Below, piece by piece: positions 16,201 through 24,053 of a DNA stretch of 54,378 nt; the first letter of the stretch is position 1, and every line of letters begins with the position of its first letter. The stretch lies in assembly GCA_030691775.1 (NCBI GenBank), contig JAUYDN010000102.1, positions 1 to 54,378 of the forward strand. Reading direction: 5' to 3'. The translations under genes were made by a program, and so were the position numbers. The notes beneath the pieces are model-generated. The model saw nothing but the letters and a program-made list of their open reading frames with translations. It made no database searches and was not told the DNA's origin. This DNA is from Dehalococcoidia bacterium (lineage in GTDB: Bacteria > Chloroflexota > Dehalococcoidia > Dehalococcoidales > Fen-1064).

Positions 16201-16466
16201 ACGCGGGCGCGTTCCAGTGAGCCTTCTTTTTTTAGGCGCACGACAAGTATATCTATCTTGTTATGGTTTTCATCCTCATATTTACCGATACGCTTTAGGC
16301 TCTGGATGCCTTCATCGTAAGCCTGGGCGACAGTATTGCCGCGATAATGCAGAACATCAGGGTCAAGGTGTTTGACCAAATTCCGGCTGAAATTGGTGAA
16401 GTTGGCTTCGTTAAATTGATTTTCGAAGGTATCCCGGATAAGCCTAGTAGCCGCCTGTCTTTCCAT
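13281..16466 (-). CDS. Eco57I-like adenine-specific DNA methyltransferase (type IIG/BREX-like)
   Basis: 1061 residues. The methyltransferase core is clear: entry motif KGTYYTPREIVHYM near residue 405, SAM-binding motif I CDPAIGSGAF near 527-535, GVDIDPGAVEIAKLRLW, and catalytic motif IV ANPPYGAEL near 695 (N6-adenine type). The C-terminal ~350 residues resemble target-recognition regions of type IIG enzymes and end in a helix (QVKELEAQIDQLVYQLYELTPEE). The N-terminal ~400 residues are helical; I cannot confirm a nuclease site there. It would methylate host DNA at a specific site. The start lies one base after the helicase stop and has GGAGAG upstream, so the two genes are co-translated. Most likely part of a two-component restriction system. 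Confidence 0.92.
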   Translation of the reverse strand: MERQAATRLIRDTFENQFNEANFTNFSRNLVKHLDPDVLHYRGNTVAQAYDEGIQSLKRIGKYEDENHNKIDILVVRLKKEGSLERARVMQRNYIARYLKGRDNKEAALVAFVSPDDNDWRFSLVKMDYELASTLTGKTKIETVLTPARRYSFLVGENESSHTAQRQLIDILENDVKTPSLAELEKAFSVEVVTREFFEKYKQLYISVKESLDTLAADNESVHKEFIDKQLDSINFAKKLLGQIVFLYFLQKKGWLGVPEDRKWGDGDRRFLRTLFDRASNSKANFFNGYLEYLFYDALAKQERGTIDPAYYPRFNCKIPFLNGGLFDPINGYSWDHTDMLLPNELFSNTKKTKEGDTGTGILDVFDRYNFTVKEDEPLDKEVAVDPEMLGKVFENLLEVKDRKSKGTYYTPREIVHYMCQESLINYLDTAVNTGEVPLAKEKPVNLKLFGAPAVQQQALKTEGHTNRVPREDIEALVRMGELTIEHDTHVESQGKETRDYSYKLPPSIRFNAAMIDDALANIRVCDPAIGSGAFPVGLMTEIVRARNTLTTYMPDKTGRTNYHFKRHAIQNCLYGVDIDPGAVEIAKLRLWLSLVVDEDDIKQIQPLPNLDYKIVCGNSLLGVERRIENWPLFAELERLKPLHFEETNAKKKQEYKQQIDQLIMQLTDNKKTFDFEIYFSEVFHEPNGFDVVIANPPYGAELSEIERTFLDSRYIKLKSQVKNSAIYFIYRAMELLRTGGVHTFIVPKSLCYSMGWNKCASVVVQGLQKLIDTGKAFEEVKLEQVIFIKVVGHGCLSYINGVYDGYEVRELTEVSKQVFAESNVLLTGQTVDEMKIIKNIIGRLGKRWVDYVSIERGLNWQSQANKKLGTTPIHRGAQLSPYFLDKATDFIDLRKFNRNEYQYEQKPKILNQLAPAHVQNPYPHFFLQAALDLENRLVFETISCTFVRENSVDIKFLLAINNSKLFAWLLYKFVYSNAIRSTRYDEQYIGKVPCPDFRKINQKPIIQLVDQILTITKDEDYLSNPAKQAQVKELEAQIDQLVYQLYELTPEEIAVVEGRS

Positions 16467-16467
16467 C

Positions 16468-19400
16468 TTACTCTCCTACAAAATATTCAGAGAGGATTAC
16501 TTCCCTTGGGCCTGAAATTTGTGCCGAGCTTTCAGCCGGAGTTTCTTTGAAAAACTCGTCGGCGATGTTCGTTCTTAGAATACCTAAAATCTTAAGCGGG
16601 TTCTTTTCTTTACTTAGCTCCTTAACAAGGGTTTTGGTTGTCTGTTTTGGGAGTCCGCCTTCTTCAATGAGTTTGATTAAATTGATAATATAGAGTTCAT
16701 CGTCTTCTGTATAACCTTTGAATTGTCTAACGTCTTTTGATTTAAGAATCTTGAGCACAAAAGTGGCACTATCCCGGCCACCTTTTAGTTTTACTTCAGG
16801 CATTTCTTCTCTTGTGGCTACCTGAAATTCCTTTTTGTTTTTCCCTAACAGGTCATAATAGTCCTTTCCAATTAGCTCACGCTTGGTTTCTCGCTCAGTT
16901 TCAAGTAATTTAGCTGCCGCAAAGAAGTCTTGTTCTTTGGACGATTCATTGTTGGCTAGGTAGAATTTTTGCAGTTTGCCCTTACGAAAATAAGTTAACA
17001 GATTATCTTTGTTCTCCGGTTGTTTTCTGGCGGTACGGGCTTTCTTCGGCAAACGTTTTATCTTTTCGAATAAGTCAGGCTGTTCATCCCGGATACTCCT
17101 GATAATTTGGAGATACTTGAGTTCACTTTCTTCAGCTTCATCCTCCCCGGTTATCGTTTTCTTTGAAGTCAAACGAGTGAACAAATCATGGGATTTGATT
17201 TCTTCGCCCTCGGTCAGGAGTCTGCCGTCGGCTCCCAGCATTTCAATAAATGCCTCTATTTTATATTCTGCGGCCTCTTTTAGCTTTATTTGGTCATTGG
17301 ACTGAACGGTTGGGAAAAGGTTAAAGGTATAGATTTTATCAAATTTCGTATTAACACGATTTATACGGCCAGCTCTTTGCATCATTCGAGTTGGGTTCCA
17401 GGGAATATCATAGTTCATGACTACGTTAGACTGATGAAGGTTTACACCCTCCGATAGGACTTCAGTGGAAATTAAGATGCGGTAATCATCCTTTTTAACC
17501 CTCGCATTAGCATCGAAGTTTGCAATCACTTCGGCTCTGGCGGCAGCACCGGAGGCCCCTGTGTATAAGAACACTTTATTTGGGAATACTTTGTCCAGAT
17601 GACTATGCAGATATTCAGCAGTTTCTTTGGATTCAGTAAACACAATGATTTTATTCTTCTTCAGAATCTCTTTATGTGATAGTACGTTAACAAACTCAAG
17701 TAGTTTGGGGTCTCGTTTTATTGCCTCCCAGAGCTTGGCAACTTCCCTTAATACAACTAAATCATTTTGCAGGTCTTTCTTGAAATCGTCACTGAAATCT
17801 GATGCCTTATACTCTTTAGCCTTGTCTTCGTCAATGAGACGCTGAATCGCTTCATCATCATCATTTTCAAGTAATTCGAAGAGCTTATTGGCATAACCTT
17901 TGCTTACATAAACCTTTCCATTGTCCAGTTCAGCCAGAAACTGCTCATATGTTCTAGTGAATCTATTAATAGAATTTCTGAAGGCGTAAAAACTACTCTC
18001 AAGTCTCTTTACAAGTAATATCTTCATGAACTTTCTCATGTTCTTTTGAGCCAGTTCTTCCGGCTGCAAAACAGTCCGCGCTTTGAAATACTCCGGGAGC
18101 ATTGGCGTGTACCGCGCGTATTTAAATCTCTTGGTTACTAACTCGATTGTTTTATTAAAAATACGGTCTTCTTCCTCATTTAATTGATAGAAGATTGCTT
18201 CGGGGTCGGCCACATCAGGAAACTTGATTTTACCCTCTGCTAAATCTTGATTATAGTATTTAACAATCTCCGAGCGGGTTCTTCTTACCATCAAGTATTT
18301 CAGCACTCGTTCTCTAATTTCCTTAGCATTGCTTCTAACCTGTTTGATGTATTGCTCATAATCTTTCTGCCTGTCCAGGCCATTAAGTTTCTTGTCAAGG
18401 TTGTCAAAGAACTGTTCCAAATTGGGCTGGTTAGGAATAGTGCTCCTCCTTCCTTTTTGGAACAGCTTTATTTGACTGAGAATATCACCGGGTGTGTTAT
18501 TCAAAGGGGTTGCTGAAACGAGGATAATGCGTTTGCCACGACATATTTGAGCGAGCTTTTCATAAGTCTGAGTCGTTTCTGTCCTGAATCGATGTGCTTC
18601 ATCAATAAATATATTTTTATATTTATCTGTTCCTTTTGCGATTAGATGGTCAAGCTTACCCAGTGATTCACAATCGTACGGAACCCTGAAGTCAGAGAGT
18701 ACATTAGGCCAGGAACCAGGATTATCCCTATCAAGAAGAACCGGAGGGGCAATAACAAGATTTCTCCCATCCAGCTGATTAGCCAGCATGGCTGCAATGT
18801 ATGTCTTGCCTAAACCAACAACATCAGCGAGGAAGACGCCACCATATTCTTCAAGTTTACTCTTAGCATCCGTAACGGCATCGTTCTGGTATTTTAGGTC
18901 TAGAAAGTTCTCCGGGACGTACTCTTTTTCAATTGGATTCTGGTCAAGATTTATCTTCTCTTTGAAATACTCATATAGGAATTTTAAGTAAAGTTCATAA
19001 GGCGTAATGTTATCGTTGAGCCATGTTCTGGGGATGGTCTCAATGTATTTATCGCTGACATCTACCGCATCTTTCCAAAGTTCATTAAACTTGGACATGG
19101 CAAAATCATAATCAGCCCTATCTTTAAGTTCAACATTAAACTCAAGATTATCAATCAGGCCAGATTCGGTGAAATTGCTGGAACCGGTTATAACTCTGCC
19201 AGTATCCTTATCCCCCTCTTTAAAAGTCATAATATACAATTTGGCGTGAATATGGGCAGAAGGATATACTCTGATTTCCAGTTTGTCGCTTTTCAGCCAT
19301 TCAATAAACTTGGTTACACCTTCTTCTACGCTGTCACTATCATCCGAGTCGTCCATCTCGTCCACGACCCGGCCTGCAAATTCTTGTTTAGCCTCCGCGT

Positions 19401-19656
19401 GAGAAACTTCAAATACTCCCGGAAGTGGGTTTTGGGCTTTTTGTATCAGGTCAAGAGTCTCGATACCGGTCTTTAATCCGATGAGAATTCGTATTTTCTC
19501 TGAGCTTTCCAGAGATTTGTAAAGCGCATAGAAACCGCTTGTATAGAAATAACCGACCAAAACATCAAAAAAACGGGTGTCTTTTATCAGCACCCGAAAT
19601 CTTTCACGGAGATTTTTCTCATCCTCATTGGTGATAAATTTAGTATCGCTACTCAT
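16468..19656 (-). CDS. PLD-nuclease and SNF2-like helicase fusion
   Basis: 1062 residues. The N-terminal domain is phospholipase-D-like: HIHAKLYI (His137, Lys139) followed by GSSNFTESG (about 159-165), a single HKD half-site expected to work as a dimer. The SF2 helicase follows: Walker A VVGLGKTY (281-285), DEAH at 352-355, motif III VSATPLNN, and a C-terminal lobe with STEVLSEGVNLHQS and MQRAGRINR. The last ~250 residues are charged and of unknown role. Such fusions translocate on DNA and cut it; they occur in defence islands. It has GGAGAGG before ATG 19656 and ends one base before the methyltransferase. Candidate restriction or effector subunit of a modification-guided defence system. Confidence 0.92.
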   Translation of the reverse strand: MSSDTKFITNEDEKNLRERFRVLIKDTRFFDVLVGYFYTSGFYALYKSLESSEKIRILIGLKTGIETLDLIQKAQNPLPGVFEVSHAEAKQEFAGRVVDEMDDSDDSDSVEEGVTKFIEWLKSDKLEIRVYPSAHIHAKLYIMTFKEGDKDTGRVITGSSNFTESGLIDNLEFNVELKDRADYDFAMSKFNELWKDAVDVSDKYIETIPRTWLNDNITPYELYLKFLYEYFKEKINLDQNPIEKEYVPENFLDLKYQNDAVTDAKSKLEEYGGVFLADVVGLGKTYIAAMLANQLDGRNLVIAPPVLLDRDNPGSWPNVLSDFRVPYDCESLGKLDHLIAKGTDKYKNIFIDEAHRFRTETTQTYEKLAQICRGKRIILVSATPLNNTPGDILSQIKLFQKGRRSTIPNQPNLEQFFDNLDKKLNGLDRQKDYEQYIKQVRSNAKEIRERVLKYLMVRRTRSEIVKYYNQDLAEGKIKFPDVADPEAIFYQLNEEEDRIFNKTIELVTKRFKYARYTPMLPEYFKARTVLQPEELAQKNMRKFMKILLVKRLESSFYAFRNSINRFTRTYEQFLAELDNGKVYVSKGYANKLFELLENDDDEAIQRLIDEDKAKEYKASDFSDDFKKDLQNDLVVLREVAKLWEAIKRDPKLLEFVNVLSHKEILKKNKIIVFTESKETAEYLHSHLDKVFPNKVFLYTGASGAAARAEVIANFDANARVKKDDYRILISTEVLSEGVNLHQSNVVMNYDIPWNPTRMMQRAGRINRVNTKFDKIYTFNLFPTVQSNDQIKLKEAAEYKIEAFIEMLGADGRLLTEGEEIKSHDLFTRLTSKKTITGEDEAEESELKYLQIIRSIRDEQPDLFEKIKRLPKKARTARKQPENKDNLLTYFRKGKLQKFYLANNESSKEQDFFAAAKLLETERETKRELIGKDYYDLLGKNKKEFQVATREEMPEVKLKGGRDSATFVLKILKSKDVRQFKGYTEDDELYIINLIKLIEEGGLPKQTTKTLVKELSKEKNPLKILGILRTNIADEFFKETPAESSAQISGPREVILSEYFVGE

Positions 19657-19688
19657 TGCTGTGCCCTCTCCAAATCCGCTGGCTGGTC

Positions 19689-19943
19689 TTACTCCTGCCC
19701 AAAAGCTTTGAGGAATGTTTTAGGAACCTTAGGCACCTTGCTATCTACCCACGCTTGAAGACAGGTAAGGGAACAAAAGTCGTAGTGGTCAACGGCTCCC
19801 ATTCCTTTCCAATGGGAAACTGATAACCAACCGCTCAGAACGGAGCAACGGGCATCTTCAGGCGGAGCACATCCATCAGAGCACTCAGTGTACTCCGCTT
19901 TTTTTCCACATCCCTGGCAAATAGCATAACTCCGTTTCCCCAT
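19689..19943 (-). CDS. Small cysteine-rich (zinc-ribbon-like) protein of the defence module
   Basis: 84 residues from ATG 19943, chosen because GGAGGA sits four bases before it; an open frame extends further upstream without a ribosome site. Metal-ligand candidates are CQGCGKK, TECSDGC, ARC and FCSLTCLQAW. The last pair resembles a ribosomal-type or treble-clef zinc knuckle. It sits 32 bp before the helicase on the same strand. Its leader shares the string AAATCCGCTGG (plus strand) with the helicase leader, so the two leaders may be duplicated. Function unknown; DNA or protein binding is likely. Confidence 0.65.
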   Translation of the reverse strand: MGKRSYAICQGCGKKAEYTECSDGCAPPEDARCSVLSGWLSVSHWKGMGAVDHYDFCSLTCLQAWVDSKVPKVPKTFLKAFGQE

Positions 19944-20058
19944 TGATTCCTCCAAATCCGCTGGTTGGGCCATCCTTCTCGTGACAGCGATTATGTCTCC
20001 AGCGATGCTTCTTCCAGATGTCTTATGCAAACTTTGACACTATTCTACCACTTAGTGT

Positions 20059-20199
20059 TTACCGTTGGAATAGCAAATTGAAGAATTGACAGCCCTCGGC
20101 GATAACGTCTCGGAGCTGGTTCTGCAACCACAGGTCTTCGGTCTCATCCTCTTCATCATCATCCGGCTGGCAGACACTATCAGTCGGAAATTGCCACAT
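20059..20199 (-). CDS. Possible 46-residue acidic protein
   Basis: ATG 20199 lies two bases after the stop of the RHH/coiled-coil gene, and the frame ends at TAA 20059. The peptide has a run of acidic residues (DDDEEDETED) and a hydrophobic end. Its position right behind the regulator suggests coupled translation, and acidic small proteins often act as DNA mimics or anti-regulators, but this is speculation. No Shine-Dalgarno sequence is seen. Confidence 0.4.
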   Translation of the reverse strand: MWQFPTDSVCQPDDDEEDETEDLWLQNQLRDVIAEGCQFFNLLFQR

Positions 20200-20201
20200 G
20201 G

Positions 20202-20969
20202 TTACTTATCAGGCTCAGATAAATCCACCCAGTACCCATCACCTAGAAATTCGTCCTTATGATGCGGCCTCGTCAAACCCAAGCTACTCTTATATATCCG
20301 GAAAATGTGCTCTTTACCATCAGTAAGTCCAAGCCTCATCGTCTCACCGGTAGGCTGCCGCCTGGCTACATTAGCCAAATACTCAACCTTAGACTGCACA
20401 GTGCCGAGTACCCCCTCAAGGTTGGCTACTTTCGTAACCAGTGCGGGTATAGGCTTCAGGTCATCATGTCCATGTGTGGTTAGCTTTGTTTTAACCTCAT
20501 TTTGACCTTCGCTAAGACCTTCAATCATCTTTTGAATTTTTTCAATCTCAGACCGGTGAACCTTGGCATTAGTGTCAACCGTCTTGGTTAAATTGAGCAA
20601 GCCCTTCAATTGACTCTCATGCAAATCATTCACCATTCGAACTATGGAACTAGTATCGGTATTACGCAGACCATCAAGTTTATCTAAACGCTCCCCTAGA
20701 GTTTTAATGCCCTTTTGAAGCGCAGCAATGTCCGAATAATTTTCCTTAATATTGGCCTCGTGACCCTGTAGTTGCTCATACAAGTCAGATAAAGTTACGT
20801 CGTCACCATCCTCATCTTTCAGAGTAGCAGCAGACTTTGACGGGTAAAGTGCATCGTCAACCAGCTTTCTTAGAAACTCGGCAGTAGTCTGGCCACGCTC
20901 GTCACTCACCCTTTCAAGCTCTTCAGCTAAATCATCCGGCACTCGAAAACCTACTACCCTACTTCCCAT
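20202..20969 (-). CDS. Ribbon-helix-helix protein with long coiled coil
   Basis: 255 residues. The N-terminus is a ribbon-helix-helix DNA-binding domain (VVGFRVPDDLAEELERV, GQTTAEFLRKLVDDAL). Residues ~55-190 form a coiled coil of heptads (YEQLQGHEANIKENYSDI, IEKIQKMIEGLSE). A ~60-residue C-terminal domain follows (EHIFRIYKSSLG). AGGGGG lies six bases before ATG 20969. RHH proteins usually repress their own promoter, and the upstream region 20980-21057 holds repeated TGTTTTC/GTAAACA half-sites. It is the first gene of the minus-strand defence-like module and probably controls it; the coiled coil could also tether DNA or a partner. Confidence 0.75.
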   Translation of the reverse strand: MGSRVVGFRVPDDLAEELERVSDERGQTTAEFLRKLVDDALYPSKSAATLKDEDGDDVTLSDLYEQLQGHEANIKENYSDIAALQKGIKTLGERLDKLDGLRNTDTSSIVRMVNDLHESQLKGLLNLTKTVDTNAKVHRSEIEKIQKMIEGLSEGQNEVKTKLTTHGHDDLKPIPALVTKVANLEGVLGTVQSKVEYLANVARRQPTGETMRLGLTDGKEHIFRIYKSSLGLTRPHHKDEFLGDGYWVDLSEPDK

Positions 20970-20979
20970 ATTAGCCCCC

Positions 20980-21057
20980 TGTTTTCACCTGTTAATTTCT
21001 GTAAACACCTTGATTGTTAACAACCTGTTTTCTATATGTTAACAAAAACCGTAAACA
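20980..21057. promoter_or_regulatory. Putative operator cluster upstream of the RHH gene
   Basis: Two inverted pairs of the half-site TGTTTTC/GTAAACA: 20980-20986 with 21001-21007, and 21026-21032 with 21051-21057. Two GTTAAC palindromes at 21016-21021 and 21038-21043 lie between or inside them. This repetitive, A/T-rich array directly upstream of an RHH gene looks like an autoregulatory operator. Half-site consensus is inferred only from these four copies. Confidence 0.55.
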
Positions 21058-21230
21058 CTGTCAAATTTCAACATCAAGAACATAGATATAGAGCTTGATA
21101 AAGTTTGCCCAAGAATATGCAAAAACTGAGTAGAGAACTGTTTGTGCTAATCATGTTTATTCTTTTTTCCTGCCACCAACGTCAATATTGCCCTAAATAT
21201 TGGCATCAGTCATTGACAATCGCATACATT

Positions 21231-21256
21231 GGCTATATCATCGGGCTATATCATCG
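21231..21256. repeat. Perfect tandem duplication of a 13-mer
   Basis: GGCTATATCATCG occurs twice in immediate succession (21231-21243, 21244-21256). An inverted repeat CAATAT/ATATTG (21183-21188, 21197-21202) is nearby. They lie in the gap 20970-21437 between the RHH and TetR genes, which contains no credible gene, so they may be regulatory. It is not shown to which gene they belong. Confidence 0.5.
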
Positions 21257-21357
21257 ATGTCAAAACCAAGAAACGAGGTCGGCTCACTACGAGTTGATAT
21301 GGGAAATCCCGGCTGAGGGCCCAGAGACTGGACTTGAAACTATCGTTATTTGCAGTA

Positions 21358-21386
21358 TTGACAAACTTGTAGTTTCTTAATATAAT
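21358..21386 (+). promoter_or_regulatory. Consensus sigma70 promoter for the TetR/ABC/CoA-transferase cluster
   Basis: TTGACA (21358-21363) and TATAAT (21381-21386) are both exact consensus boxes, separated by the ideal 17 bp. The predicted start is near 21393, about 45 bases before the TetR start. It is the best promoter in the window and reads into the plus-strand cluster. Confidence 0.8.
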
Positions 21387-21388
21387 TT

Positions 21389-21416
21389 TAGAACTTCTAT
21401 TCTAGAACGAAGGTTC
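21389..21416 (+). promoter_or_regulatory. Putative TetR operator overlapping the transcription start
   Basis: TAGAAC occurs at 21389-21394 and again at 21403-21408 (14-bp period); the second overlaps the inverted repeat GAAC-GAAG-GTTC (21405-21416). Placement at +1 to +25 suits repression by the downstream TetR protein. Confidence 0.4.
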
Positions 21417-21437
21417 GGCAAATTTGAGGTTGCAGCA

Positions 21438-22097
21438 ATGTCGTTTATTGGAGTTTTGCGTACTTTCAGCCGGAATGAACTTTTAGTCTCCAGGAGAAGA
21501 AAACACATCGCAACCTGCGCAAGCAGAGTTTTCGCGAAGCGCGGATATGAGAAGACGACGATGCGTGATGTCGCTAAGGCGTGTGACATGGGAATCGGCA
21601 GCCTGTATTATTACGTCGGATCGAAAAAAGAACTCGTCTTTTTAATTCTGAAGCTCTCGGTGCTTGCTGAATCAGACACGCTGGCTGAGCGAGTAAATGA
21701 GTTCGCCGGGCTGAGTCCGTATGCTTCACTAAAACAATACATTCGCCTGTATCTGAAGCACGTCGATGAGTTGCAGGAGTTGTATATTTTCCTGAACCAC
21801 ATCGTTTTAAGCCTCGATAAAGATGAGCGACGTATCTTTCTTCAAGCGGGGACGAGGAACTGGAAGATATTCCGTGACCTTCTCATCAAAGGCAAGGAGT
21901 CTGGTGAATTTAATGTAGACGATCCCGGTTTCACAGCAAGGAGCATTCTCGCGACAGCCGATGCCTGGGCGCTTTTCCGCTGGGCGATCAGGGGACAATA
22001 TACTCTTGAAGAATACACCAACCTGCTTATTGATATCAGCGAGAAGATGATAGCACTCCAGCCAGCTTTACCAGAAGACAAAGGGGGCAGTGTATGA
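21438..22097 (+). CDS. TetR-family transcriptional regulator
   Basis: 219 residues. The N-terminal helix-turn-helix spans about 22-68: ATCASRVFAKRGYEKTTMRD, VAKACDMGIGSLYYYVGSKK, ELVF, the classic TetR/AcrR form. The ligand-binding domain follows, with a C-terminal pattern like fatty-acid/acyl-CoA-type regulators (RDLLIKGKESGEF, ADAWALFRWAIRGQYTLEEY). GAGG eight bases before ATG 21438 supports the start. The stop overlaps the first ABC permease start (ATGA at 22094), so the regulator is in the same operon and probably represses it until an acyl-CoA or related ligand binds. The ligand is inferred from the gene neighbourhood only. Confidence 0.92.
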   Translation: MSFIGVLRTFSRNELLVSRRRKHIATCASRVFAKRGYEKTTMRDVAKACDMGIGSLYYYVGSKKELVFLILKLSVLAESDTLAERVNEFAGLSPYASLKQYIRLYLKHVDELQELYIFLNHIVLSLDKDERRIFLQAGTRNWKIFRDLLIKGKESGEFNVDDPGFTARSILATADAWALFRWAIRGQYTLEEYTNLLIDISEKMIALQPALPEDKGGSV

Positions 22098-23059
22098 CCG
22101 CTTACATCGTGAGACGGTTGCTGCTCATCATACCTGCCTTGTTCGTGGTAACCCTGATCGTCTTTCTGCTTGTGCGCTTGCTCCCCGGCGACGTCATCGA
22201 GCTGATGGTTTCATCACAGGAATTTGGAAGCAAGGATGCTTTACCGTTGACCATTGATTCACTGAAACATCAACTCGGTCTGGATGTCCCGGTCTACGTT
22301 CAATATGGACGCTGGCTGACGAATATCGCCCTTCATGGTAGCCTAGGCAAGTCGTTGTGGATGGGCACTCCGGTAGCCGATGACATTGCTGCCGGGCTAC
22401 CGATAACGTTCGAGCTCGGGCTCTTGGCTATATTGACATCGCTGCTGATAGCGGTCCCGATCGGGGTGTACTCAGCTATACGGCAGGACACTTTGGGTGA
22501 TTATCTGGGTCGGAGTTTCGCCATCTTTTGCATCGCCGTCCCCAGTTTCTGGCTCGGGACGATGGTTATAGTGTTCCCTTCGATCTGGTGGCACTGGACG
22601 CCGCCATTGCAATATGTCGCCTTTGGCGATAACCCTCTGAAAAACCTGGCAAACTTCATCATACCGGGAGTAATTCTTGGTATGGTAATTTCCGGTACAA
22701 CGATGAGAATGACGCGCACCATGATGCTGGAAGTACTGAGGCAAGACTACATCAGGACTGCGTGGGCAAAAGGGCTCGCAGAGCGGACGATAGTTATCAG
22801 GCACGCGGCCAAGAATGCGCTCATCCCGATCATTACGGTAGTCGGACTCCAGTTGCCTCTGCTAGTCGGTGGTTCGGTGATAATCGAGCAGATCTTCAAC
22901 CTGCCGGGAATAGGGCGTCTCCTGCTGCAGGCTATCCAATCCAGAGACTACACTCTCGTCTCGGGTATAAACCTAGTTATCGCTTCGTTCGTGCTACTCG
23001 CCAATTTTATGGTCGACCTCACCTACGGGTTCCTCGACCCGAGGATCAAGACCAGGTAA
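22094..23059 (+). CDS. ABC transporter permease, peptide/nickel type (DppB-like)
   Basis: 321 residues with six predicted membrane helices. The N-terminus YIVRRLLLIIPALFVVTLIV is the standard DppB/OppB start. The conserved cytoplasmic EAA loop is EVLRQDYIRTAWAKGLAE...RHAAKNALIPI, and the C-terminal DxTYGFLDPRIK is also standard. It forms the channel with the DppC-like permease. Translation starts within the TetR stop. Family members carry peptides, nickel, sugars and organic compounds; the neighbours here suggest an organic acid. No ATPase (DppD/F) gene is present in the window, so energy-coupling subunits must come from elsewhere. Confidence 0.93.
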   Translation: MTAYIVRRLLLIIPALFVVTLIVFLLVRLLPGDVIELMVSSQEFGSKDALPLTIDSLKHQLGLDVPVYVQYGRWLTNIALHGSLGKSLWMGTPVADDIAAGLPITFELGLLAILTSLLIAVPIGVYSAIRQDTLGDYLGRSFAIFCIAVPSFWLGTMVIVFPSIWWHWTPPLQYVAFGDNPLKNLANFIIPGVILGMVISGTTMRMTRTMMLEVLRQDYIRTAWAKGLAERTIVIRHAAKNALIPIITVVGLQLPLLVGGSVIIEQIFNLPGIGRLLLQAIQSRDYTLVSGINLVIASFVLLANFMVDLTYGFLDPRIKTR

Positions 23060-23087
23060 CTGGTGTGAGCAGAAAGGGGTTTTCGGG

Positions 23088-24053
23088 TTGAACAGGCATT
23101 CAGTTGCATCGAGTCTACCGATGAAACGAAGAAGAGTCTCATTGACCGCGAATCCGGTAGTCAGGTTCGTCAAGGACAAGCCGCTAGGCGCGATTGGCGG
23201 TTTCATAGTCTTGATTTTGCTCCTAGCTGGAGTCTTTGCCAATCTGCTAGCTCCCTTTTCTCCGTACCAGAGCCTGCCAGGTCAGTTCTTCAAGCCTCCC
23301 TCCAACCAACACCTGATGGGCACGGATAACCTTGGTCGGGACATTTTCAGCCGAATTATCTTCGGAGCGCGAATCTCGATGGTCGTGGGCATATGTGGAA
23401 TGCTGATATCTACATCCATCTCGACAACCATAGGCATTACTTCTGGGTTCGCCGGGGGAAAATTCGACCTCATCGTGCAGAGATTCGTTGATGGCTGGAT
23501 GGCGTTTCCACTTCTGGTAATACTCATAAGCGTTATGTCCGTTGTCAAGCCGGGTATATTCCAGATCATCCTCGTACTCGGTATCGCAAATGGCATCTCA
23601 GGATCTAGGGTTGTACGCAGCACCGTGATCGCCATGAAAGAGAACGTGTACATAGAAGCAAGCCGAGCCATTGGTTGTTCAAACACGAAGATACTGATAC
23701 GGCACATCGTGCCGAATGTTCTCGCCGCCATCATCATCCTGTTCACCATTGGCATGCCCGGTTTAATCCTTACGGAAGCCAGCCTTAGCTTCCTGGGATA
23801 TGGCATTCCACCGCCCACACCCAGCTGGGGAGGTATGCTCAGCGGAGCCGGTCGCGCCTACATGTACACCGCGCCTTGGATGGCACTGTGGCCTGGCCTT
23901 GCTTTGAGCATTGCAGTCTATGGAATAAACGTATTTGGTGATGCGCTGAGAGATGTTCTGGATCCAAGGTTGAAGGGTATCCGGGTAAGCTACAGAAGAG
24001 CCGCACCACGCATAAAGGCGAAGCGGCAGCAAGTTTCAAATTCGAAATCTTGA
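23088..24053 (+). CDS. ABC transporter permease, peptide/nickel type (DppC-like)
   Basis: 321 residues from TTG 23088, which has AAGGGG eight bases upstream; ATG 23121 would give a protein 11 residues shorter but has no ribosome site. Features are the DppC hallmark segments: LLAPFSPY, GTDNLGRDIFSRIIFGARIS in the first periplasmic loop, the EAA loop ENVYIEASRAIGCSNTKIL, and the C-terminal end of DPRLKG. It pairs with the DppB-like permease 28 bp upstream. Substrate unknown. Confidence 0.93.
   Translation: MNRHSVASSLPMKRRRVSLTANPVVRFVKDKPLGAIGGFIVLILLLAGVFANLLAPFSPYQSLPGQFFKPPSNQHLMGTDNLGRDIFSRIIFGARISMVVGICGMLISTSISTTIGITSGFAGGKFDLIVQRFVDGWMAFPLLVILISVMSVVKPGIFQIILVLGIANGISGSRVVRSTVIAMKENVYIEASRAIGCSNTKILIRHIVPNVLAAIIILFTIGMPGLILTEASLSFLGYGIPPPTPSWGGMLSGAGRAYMYTAPWMALWPGLALSIAVYGINVFGDALRDVLDPRLKGIRVSYRRAAPRIKAKRQQVSNSKS

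Noticed and set aside
13281..19656. Call as DISARM
   Set aside because: DISARM needs DrmA and DrmB; neither is visible, and PLD and helicase are fused here.
21105..21380. 91-codon plus-strand frame
   Set aside because: Covers the tandem 13-mer and ends inside the sigma70 promoter; no ribosome site; composition not protein-like.
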